64,000 bases of DNA from SAR202-VII-2 sp965263165 (GTDB taxonomy: Bacteria; Chloroflexota; Dehalococcoidia; Lucifugimonadales; SAR202-VII-2), in NCBI GenBank assembly GCA_965263165.1, contig OZ253584.1:248001-312000 (forward strand), read 5' to 3'. Each line of letters starts with the position of its first letter. Positions within the stretch are counted from its first letter, which is position 1. A program made the translations under genes and the position numbers. Shown piece by piece: positions 58,129-64,000 of the stretch. Below the pieces are notes generated by a model. It worked only from the letters and a program-made list of their open reading frames with translations, searched no databases and was not told the origin of the DNA.

Positions 58129-61100
58129 CTAGAGACGTTGCTCCACCGCCGTGATCTCTGAGGGCGTCAATCCGTATAGCTGGTACACTCTAGCATCAAT
58201 ATCTGCTTCGATTTCCTTTAGGTCGCCAGGCTTTGCCATCAATGCCCTATCGACCAGCCCGCTAAAGTGCTGCTGTCTCGGACCAGTGATTCTCGGTATG
58301 GGCAAGCGTTCGACATAGACCTTCTTCCACCGCAGTGTCCCCATACCGGAGGTGGGAGCCACGTTTTCCAAGAACCATCGAATTAGCTTTGCATTCAGGA
58401 CGGCGCATAGGTACTTAATGGATTCGCCCGTGAGTAGGAAAGTCGTAGCTTCACCGTAGAATCCGCTGTTGTCGTAGGCGAAGCGGCCGTTGTTGACAAG
58501 TTCAATCCAGAGTAGTTTCTCCTTGGTGAAATCTTCGTGGTAAGCGCAGGTATCTTGCATTTCAAACCAGGCGTTGCTAGTCTTCTTTCTAGATCGTCCT
58601 CCGTTAGGAAGACGCTTACCCGATTGCTCCAATCTTCGTTTGCCAAAAGTAAGCAGGTATCTCTTCACAGCCGGATAGATATCGATGTTGAGGTCGAGAG
58701 CAGGAAACGTAGCTATAAGCCACAAACCCTTCCACTGGGCTTGGTAGCGCTGGATGTCTTTGCCTCGTAGTACTGGCTTGATGACCTCGGCAGACTTGGG
58801 GTCCTCCGCGATTAGTGCTTCCTTAGTCTGGTTATCGATGATGAAGGCGTCGTTGAGCCCGGTAGTTATTCCTCGATAAATTGCAATATCCCAATCTTTC
58901 AGTGGCGTTCCCTTGGCACGCATCTTGTCAAGCACGCTTTGTTCCAAGAGCGAAAGGATGCTCCAGGGGGCAGCGCCATCAGGACGCACGAGGCCCCAGT
59001 GCCTCTCCTCCGGTGGAACGGTCGCCTCAGCCAGCCGGTCCATGTCTACACCCGGGAATTCCTTTCCGGAGCCGCCGGTTCTTGCCACAAGCACACCCGA
59101 GTCCACAATTGCCGAGTCGAACACATCCTTGCCCAATTCCAGCAGACGAAGAGGGGTGTGTTGGTCTGCAAAGTATTGGCGTGTGGATTTGCCGTATTCT
59201 GCCTTCAGCCAGCTGTTGGAGGTGATGTAGGCCAGCAGGCCGTTGGCGGGCTTGAGTGTCTGACAACCCCGCTCGTAAAACAATTGATAGACATCCCCGG
59301 TACGGGCAAACGTCTTGTATCCGACACCCTTGTACAGGTTGCCTAGTAAGCCCTGATTGCCTTGCAGTTGCACGTAAGGTGGATTCGCGATGGCAATGTC
59401 GAATCCCCGCCGCTGGGCGAACACCTCCGCAAACTCCACGCGCCAGTCAATGGCACCGGCGGGTTTCCCGTCTGCACCCAGGGAGCTACGCAACGCGGAC
59501 TCGGCCTCCTGGATGGCATAGCGCAATTCCTCCTTGTCCGGGCCTTCAGAGGCGCGCATGTATTGCGCCTTCAACCTGCCCAACCGTCGTACCGCGTCGG
59601 CATCGTAGCCCAGAGTTCCCTGCACCTCGACTCCCGGGCTAGGGTCTGGCCCAAGTAGGCTATCTCCGCAGAGCACCTTGAAATCCAGGTTGGGCAGCGG
59701 TTCCGGACGTTCTCCCTCATAGTCAATAGCGAGCGAAAGCCACATCCTGAGCATGGCGATGTTGACGGCAAAATCGTCTATGTCCACCCCGTAGAGGTTT
59801 CGCTGGATGATTTCCAGTTTCAGGTCGTAGAGGGCCTTGGCGTCCACACCGGCGTTGTAAAGGGCGGTCTGGAGTTCGATGAGCTCCTGCATCATTCCCA
59901 GCAGATAGGCCCCCGACCCGCAGGCTGGGTCTACCACGGTCACGTGCTCCAAGGCTGCTGCCACACGTCGCGCTTCTGCCACTTGGATGCCCTCGGTAAC
60001 GTGGCTGTCCACGAATAGGGCAATAGCTTCGGGCGTGAGGCCAGTGTCTTCTCCCTCAAGGTACCCCTTGAGGGCCTCTCGGCACATGAAAGACACCACG
60101 TGGCGCGGCGTGTAGTAAGCCCCTGTGTCGTGGCGGCCCGTTACCAATTCCTCGAACATCTTCCCCAGCATCTCCGGGTCGACCGCCACCTCCACATCAA
60201 AGGGAGTGGACTCCAAAATGGTGAAGTTGAAGCGGTCGAACAACTTAGTGAAGATCTCGGTGATGCACTCGTCTGGGACGACTATGCCGTCTCGGATGTC
60301 GAGTTCGTTCCGCTCAAACAGTCCGCCGTTTAGGAAGGGCACGTGACCTATGATCTCCGACAGGTAGGCTCCGGCGTTGCCCATTTCGTTCGGATGCGGT
60401 TTGTTAAGACCATGAAAGAATAGCGGCCACAGCCGCTCATCGTAGAAATTGTCTCCATCCTTGTTCCGGTAGTCACTCCACAGGGCACTGAGGTATTCTC
60501 TGTCACCCTCGAAGGTGAGCCATCCTTTACGGGACAGAAAATAGATGAACATGAGCCGGTTGAAGAGTGTCTGGACGAACCGTCGCTTGGACTCACCCTC
60601 TTTGCCGAAGCCAGTAACGCTTTGCTCCACTAGATTGAAGACCCGCCTGTACTCCCGGAAGAATTCCCTGGTGACGGGCTCAACGTCGAAAGCCTCGTCC
60701 AAGGCTATCTGGATGCTGCCAGTGTCCCGGTGCTTCCAGTAGATGTTGGAAACTTGCTGGACCGCCGTGCGACGGGGCAAGTCACGCTCCACCACCATGC
60801 GGCGTAGGACCGGTCGGACGTTGTCGAAGTTGGGATACACGAGGTGCAACTGACTAGCGGAGGAATTGGTGACGACGAGGAGTAGGTCCCCGTCCAGCTG
60901 CTGGTTGATGAGCTTGGCAGCGGTGGCCGCCTCACCCTTGCCCACACGGTCCGACTCCGGTTTTTCTAGCGCGAGATACGCTACTTGCACACCGTCCGAG
61001 TAGGCGACACGTTCCGCCGAAGTAGGCAGGGCCATACTGCTTGGAGCGGCGCCCAAGTCCACGTGTCCAGATGCTGGGTTGAAATCGAGCACCTCAACGA

Positions 61101-61203
61101 ACAGTGAACGCACGGCGGCTCCCCGATCGCTCGCAGGCGCAGCGAAGATATGCTGGATACGGTCCTGGACTTCGACCGCGTCTTCTCGGCTCCTGATGGG
61201 CAT
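58129..61203 (-). CDS. Type IIG (Eco57I-like) restriction-methylase
   Basis: The 1,024-residue protein combines restriction and modification. The N-terminal region has YSDGVQVAYLALEKPE, which fits a PD-(D/E)xK nuclease. The methylase domain has motif I VVDPACGSGAYLLG near residue 423 and motif IV IANPPYVQLQ near 604, so it should methylate adenine. The TaqI-C-like target-recognition domain runs from about 778 to the end. An adjacent reversed cassette encodes an alternative version of this last part. An AGAGGG site precedes the ATG. The composition is AT-richer than the conjugation genes. Confidence 0.88.
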   Translation of the reverse strand: MPIRSREDAVEVQDRIQHIFAAPASDRGAAVRSLFVEVLDFNPASGHVDLGAAPSSMALPTSAERVAYSDGVQVAYLALEKPESDRVGKGEAATAAKLINQQLDGDLLLVVTNSSASQLHLVYPNFDNVRPVLRRMVVERDLPRRTAVQQVSNIYWKHRDTGSIQIALDEAFDVEPVTREFFREYRRVFNLVEQSVTGFGKEGESKRRFVQTLFNRLMFIYFLSRKGWLTFEGDREYLSALWSDYRNKDGDNFYDERLWPLFFHGLNKPHPNEMGNAGAYLSEIIGHVPFLNGGLFERNELDIRDGIVVPDECITEIFTKLFDRFNFTILESTPFDVEVAVDPEMLGKMFEELVTGRHDTGAYYTPRHVVSFMCREALKGYLEGEDTGLTPEAIALFVDSHVTEGIQVAEARRVAAALEHVTVVDPACGSGAYLLGMMQELIELQTALYNAGVDAKALYDLKLEIIQRNLYGVDIDDFAVNIAMLRMWLSLAIDYEGERPEPLPNLDFKVLCGDSLLGPDPSPGVEVQGTLGYDADAVRRLGRLKAQYMRASEGPDKEELRYAIQEAESALRSSLGADGKPAGAIDWRVEFAEVFAQRRGFDIAIANPPYVQLQGNQGLLGNLYKGVGYKTFARTGDVYQLFYERGCQTLKPANGLLAYITSNSWLKAEYGKSTRQYFADQHTPLRLLELGKDVFDSAIVDSGVLVARTGGSGKEFPGVDMDRLAEATVPPEERHWGLVRPDGAAPWSILSLLEQSVLDKMRAKGTPLKDWDIAIYRGITTGLNDAFIIDNQTKEALIAEDPKSAEVIKPVLRGKDIQRYQAQWKGLWLIATFPALDLNIDIYPAVKRYLLTFGKRRLEQSGKRLPNGGRSRKKTSNAWFEMQDTCAYHEDFTKEKLLWIELVNNGRFAYDNSGFYGEATTFLLTGESIKYLCAVLNAKLIRWFLENVAPTSGMGTLRWKKVYVERLPIPRITGPRQQHFSGLVDRALMAKPGDLKEIEADIDARVYQLYGLTPSEITAVEQRL
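58817..58848 (-). repeat. Inverted repeat copy in the full-length type IIG gene
   Basis: Reverse-orientation partner of 57374-57405, 31 of 32 positions the same. A 19-base identical stretch (GGCAAAGACATCCAGCGCT) also lies a little further into both recognition domains. Confidence 0.85.
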
Positions 61204-61240
61204 ACGCCATTCCCTCTTTAGATAGGTGAGACCAAGGACA

Positions 61241-61256
61241 GATATCGCTCAATATC
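61241..61256. promoter_or_regulatory. Controller-protein operator candidate
   Basis: GATAT-N6-ATATC is a small inverted repeat between the divergent methylase and Xre controller genes, 38 bases before the methylase start. Confidence 0.4.
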
Positions 61257-61276
61257 GTCATTCATCATACTTCCCA

Positions 61277-61306
61277 TTGCCGTTGTAAATCAACTCAAGG
61301 TACAAT
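61277..61306 (+). promoter_or_regulatory. Promoter of the controller gene
   Basis: TTGCCG, an 18-bp spacer and TACAAT (61301-61306). The controller ATG lies 21 bases after the -10. Confidence 0.6.
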
Positions 61307-61326
61307 ACTGTCCAGGGGGTGGCAAT

Positions 61327-61689
61327 ATGGATTTCCCTGAGCGTCTGCGCACGTTTCGCAAGCAGGCCCAACTGAGTCAGCGAGACCTGGCAGAGAGGGT
61401 GGGGGTCGATTTCACCTACCTCAGCAAGATCGAGAACGGACGTGTCGAGCCACCCAGCGAAACTGTGTTGAGAAACATCTCGAAGGCACTCGCGGAGGCC
61501 CTGGACGAGGATGAGGTCGAATTGGCCGACAGGCTGATAACCCTAGCCGGAAAGATCCCGTCGGACTTGGCGGAGACTCTCTGTCGCAACCCTGAGGCCG
61601 TCAGGTTTCTGAGGTCCATCGGTAACGAGGTGTGGTCGTCCGAGGAGTGGCGACGGGTCATGAACGCCAGCCCGTCGGAGCGGCGATGA
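61327..61689 (+). CDS. Xre-family controller protein
   Basis: The 120-residue protein has a complete HTH_3 domain in the first 60 residues: RLRTFRKQAQLSQRDLAERV followed by GVDFTYLSKIENGRVEPPS. The C-terminal half is helical and acidic. It is divergent from the type IIG gene across a short region with a palindrome, the usual layout for a restriction-modification controller. That role is inferred. Confidence 0.8.
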   Translation: MDFPERLRTFRKQAQLSQRDLAERVGVDFTYLSKIENGRVEPPSETVLRNISKALAEALDEDEVELADRLITLAGKIPSDLAETLCRNPEAVRFLRSIGNEVWSSEEWRRVMNASPSERR

Positions 61690-61775
61690 CGAGGACATCC
61701 CGACGTCGCACTCCGGGAGGACAGACGCGCGATGCCTGGGTATCTCAAGAAGCAGGTGAGCGAGAGGAATAGACA

Positions 61776-62045
61776 ATGATTGCCAACATAAAGGCCCGAT
61801 ACGCCAACGGCGTTCTCACTCCGTTGGAGCCCCTCGACCTAGAAGAGGGCGCGGACGTAGTGGTGTCGGTCGAGCAGGTGTCAAGGGATATCGGAGAGCA
61901 GAAGGAAGGTCCCTTGCTGCGCATACTCCGTAAAGTCCAAGAACGCCAAGCGGCACTGCCCCCAGACACTTGGGATGGCCTTCCTATCGACCTTGCCAAG
62001 AATAAGAAGCACTACCTTTATGGCCACCCGAAGGAAGAGGACTGA
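61776..62045 (+). CDS. DUF104/AF2212-type antitoxin
   Basis: The 89-residue protein starts with IKARYANGVLTPLEPLDLEEGADV, the beta-barrel signature of AF2212-like antitoxins paired with PIN toxins. The C-terminal tail is charged and ends in HPKEED. GAGAGGA precedes the ATG. Its stop overlaps the toxin start (TGATG). Confidence 0.78.
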   Translation: MIANIKARYANGVLTPLEPLDLEEGADVVVSVEQVSRDIGEQKEGPLLRILRKVQERQAALPPDTWDGLPIDLAKNKKHYLYGHPKEED

Positions 62046-62467
62046 TGCGAACGGTCTTTGCGGATTCCGGCTACTGGATCGCCCTCCTATACCCCAGAGA
62101 CCAGCACCACGCTACAGCGACAGCGGTGGCTGATGGGCTGGGCCAGGTTTCAATTGTTACGACGCACATGGTGCTGGCCGAAGCGTTCAACGCGATGGCA
62201 AAGTCAGGTGAGGGCAGTCGACGCCATGTCACCCAACTGTTGGAAGACCTTGAGAACGATCCTGACATCGAAGTGATACCACAGACTGAAGCGCAATTCA
62301 GGGCTGCGGCGGAGCGGTACGCCACGCGGAGTGACCAGTCGTGGAGCCTCACTGACTGTGCGAGCTTTCTTGTTATGGAGGAACGGGGTATGGCTGAGGC
62401 GCTGGCCTACGATCGGGACTTCGAGCAGGCGGGATTCGTCGCTCTGCTCAGAGGGGGGCAGGCATGA
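62045..62467 (+). CDS. PIN-domain toxin
   Basis: The 140-residue protein has the PIN acidic set: VFADSGYWIAL at the N terminus, the central VLAEAFNAM segment and the WSLTDCASFLVMEERG motif, with a distal LAYDRDFEQAGF. It is coupled to the DUF104 antitoxin and would be a ribonuclease toxin that stabilises the surrounding defence cluster. It differs in sequence from the pair at 6012. Confidence 0.85.
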   Translation: MRTVFADSGYWIALLYPRDQHHATATAVADGLGQVSIVTTHMVLAEAFNAMAKSGEGSRRHVTQLLEDLENDPDIEVIPQTEAQFRAAAERYATRSDQSWSLTDCASFLVMEERGMAEALAYDRDFEQAGFVALLRGGQA

Positions 62468-62501
62468 TGCCAATTCACTGCTCCCCTACAGGTGCAGCAC
62501 G

Positions 62502-64000
62502 TTGAACATCCTGCACTCCACGACGGACCCCACGCTGCTGGCCCGCCTGAAGGAGATGCTGGGCAGTTCTGACAGGGCCGACATCGCTGTCGGCTACTTC
62601 TTCATCGGCGGCTTCGGGGCCGTCGCCGACGACTTGGCGCGACTGAACAAGGTGCGCATCCTGGTGGGGCGCACGGACCGGCAGGTGGTGGAGGAGGTCG
62701 CTCTCGGCCTTCAGCAGCACCAAGCCCTGCGTGCCCGACTGGACGCGGACGCCCTCGTGCGCCGCAGCCAGCGAAGCGAAATTGCCCAGGAGACCGTCGC
62801 CAGCGTCGCCGAGGGCGTGGCCGTGCTCCCGCAGGAGCGGGCCACAGAAGCCGCCGTCTCCAAGCTGAAGGACATGGTGACTCTCGGCAGGGTGGAGGTG
62901 CGGGCCTACCTGCGAAGTCCCCTCCACGCCAAAGCGTACCTATGTTGGTACGACAACCACGCCGAACCCGGAGCGGCGGTGGTCGGCTCCTCCAACCTCA
63001 CGCTGGCTGGGTTCACCGGCAACACTGAGCTCAACGTGCGCGTCACTGGCGACGCGGAAATGGAGGCTCTGCGCGACTGGTTCGATGCACTGTGGACAGA
63101 CTCGGAGGACATTGGTGACGCGCTGGTGACGGAACTGGAACGGTCGTGGGTCTTGGCGAAGACACCGCCGTACCATGTCTACCTGAAGGCGCTCTACGAG
63201 CTCTACCACACCGACGTAGGAGGCGGTGAGCTGACAGTTCCGCCACGCGACCAGGAGTTGGCCAACTTCCAGTTGGACGCAGTGCGCCGCGGGCTGTCCA
63301 TGGTCGAGGCCTACGGAGGGTGCTACATCGGCGATGTCGTGGGCCTGGGTAAGACCTTCATCGGCGCTGAGCTGCTGCGCCAGCTTCGAGTGAGCTACCC
63401 GAACGAGGGGCCGCCGCTCATTCTCTGCCCGGCCAGACTGAAGCCCATGTGGGAGGTGTTCAACGAGCGTTTCGCCTTGGGGGCGGAAGTCGTCTCTCAC
63501 AGCATGATCGCCGCCCCCGCCGAAGCCGAGTTCGACGAGGAACTGGGGCGGTACGTGGACGCGGCTCAGCCCGGGCAAGGCATCCTCCTTGATCAAACGT
63601 ATCGCAATCGCGGGCCGGTACTGGTGGACGAGGCGCACAACTTCCGCAACATCAACCAGCGTTCCAGGGGCCTCGCCAACTACCTGGAGTCGGGTGACCA
63701 TAAGGTGATTCTCCTCAGCGCTACGCCGCAGAACCTGGGTCCCATGGACATCTACCGCCAACTCCGGATGTTCCTCCACGACACGGAGCACGGCCTGAAC
63801 ATCGAGCCGGTCAGCCTGGAGGGCTACTTCCATAATGCCCAGGAGTGGCTGGCCTACCGTGTCCTGTACGAGAACTACGAGGCGGAGTTCGGCACGTGGC
63901 AGGCTTTGGGATCGGCTGGAGCGCCTCCGCTGCCTCCCGACAAGCCGAAGGTGCCCAAGGCGGAGATAGATCAGGTACTGCTGCCGGTGTTCATCCGCCG
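62502..64000 (+). CDS. Phospholipase-D-like/SNF2 helicase, truncated by the window end
   Basis: Only about the first 499 residues are visible. The N-terminal part has a PLD-type motif, SPLHAKAYLCWYD near residue 140 with GSSNLTLAGF about 20 residues later. The helicase part has Walker A CYIGDVVGLGKTFIG near 277, the DEAH box VLVDEAHNFRN near 373 and LLSATPQN near 406. Proteins joining a PLD nuclease and helicase occur in anti-phage systems beside DNA methylases. The start is a TTG at 62502, with AGGTG upstream; no ATG or GTG is in frame. Confidence 0.8.
   Translation, partial: MNILHSTTDPTLLARLKEMLGSSDRADIAVGYFFIGGFGAVADDLARLNKVRILVGRTDRQVVEEVALGLQQHQALRARLDADALVRRSQRSEIAQETVASVAEGVAVLPQERATEAAVSKLKDMVTLGRVEVRAYLRSPLHAKAYLCWYDNHAEPGAAVVGSSNLTLAGFTGNTELNVRVTGDAEMEALRDWFDALWTDSEDIGDALVTELERSWVLAKTPPYHVYLKALYELYHTDVGGGELTVPPRDQELANFQLDAVRRGLSMVEAYGGCYIGDVVGLGKTFIGAELLRQLRVSYPNEGPPLILCPARLKPMWEVFNERFALGAEVVSHSMIAAPAEAEFDEELGRYVDAAQPGQGILLDQTYRNRGPVLVDEAHNFRNINQRSRGLANYLESGDHKVILLSATPQNLGPMDIYRQLRMFLHDTEHGLNIEPVSLEGYFHNAQEWLAYRVLYENYEAEFGTWQALGSAGAPPLPPDKPKVPKAEIDQVLLPVFIR

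Overview
The window is high-GC bacterial DNA that best fits a member of the Chloroflexota, probably a Dehalococcoidia or SAR202-like lineage. This is inferred from gene content: an orphan CoxL-type molybdenum hydroxylase, an F420/flavin luciferase-like oxidoreductase, a eukaryote-type (GSII) glutamine synthetase, ccmABCD-type heme export genes, frequent GTG and TTG starts, and a PrgI-type conjugation apparatus of the sort seen in single-membrane bacteria. No 16S rRNA gene is present to settle it.

Bases 1-25,118 are chromosomal housekeeping DNA. They hold a BNR-repeat protein, the molybdenum hydroxylase, a membrane protein, a luciferase-like oxidoreductase, a vapBC-type toxin-antitoxin pair, valS, a HAD hydrolase overlapping a YihY-type membrane protein, the operon ccmA-ccmB-ccmC-ccmD, GSII glutamine synthetase, an inositol-phosphatase-like protein, a LOG-fold protein, eno, gap, folD, a crotonase, acpS overlapping the bifunctional nnr, and a threonine-synthase-type enzyme. 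Bases 25,195-26,386 hold an IS481-type element sitting against the decayed 3' end of a related copy.

At 26,439 a tRNA-Met(CAT) gene marks the left boundary of a large integrated element that runs to at least 64,000 with no right end in view. A large serine recombinase reads into this tRNA and takes its last codons and stop from it. Moving right come a ribbon-helix-helix protein, a restriction-endonuclease-like gene split by an in-frame TGA, and an ImmA/Xre pair with a well-formed promoter and operator (30,293-30,836). Next are a rightward string of small paralogous HTH proteins interrupted by a complete IS1380 element with its target duplication, a DUF262/DUF1524 restriction-like protein, and a one-gene cassette between inverted repeats.

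A leftward operon (48,481 to 36,905) encodes conjugation functions: secreted protein, TrbL/VirB6, pilin, PrgI fusion, second pilin-like protein, VirB4, a VirD4/HerA coupling ATPase, a replication-relaxation protein and a DUF3800 protein. A rightward module (48,844-55,800) carries HTH proteins, including one with four tandem Xre domains, a primase-zinc-ribbon-like protein and a SNF2-type helicase. Its genes are preceded by structured leaders.

The last 8 kb (56,037-64,000) is an AT-richer defence region: a tyrosine recombinase, a headless target-recognition cassette facing a full-length type IIG restriction-methylase, a controller-type Xre protein, a second PIN toxin-antitoxin pair, and the start of a phospholipase-D/SNF2 helicase. 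Inverted repeats shared by the cassette and the full-length enzyme suggest a DNA-inversion switch that would change the recognition specificity of the methylase. This is the most striking system in the window.
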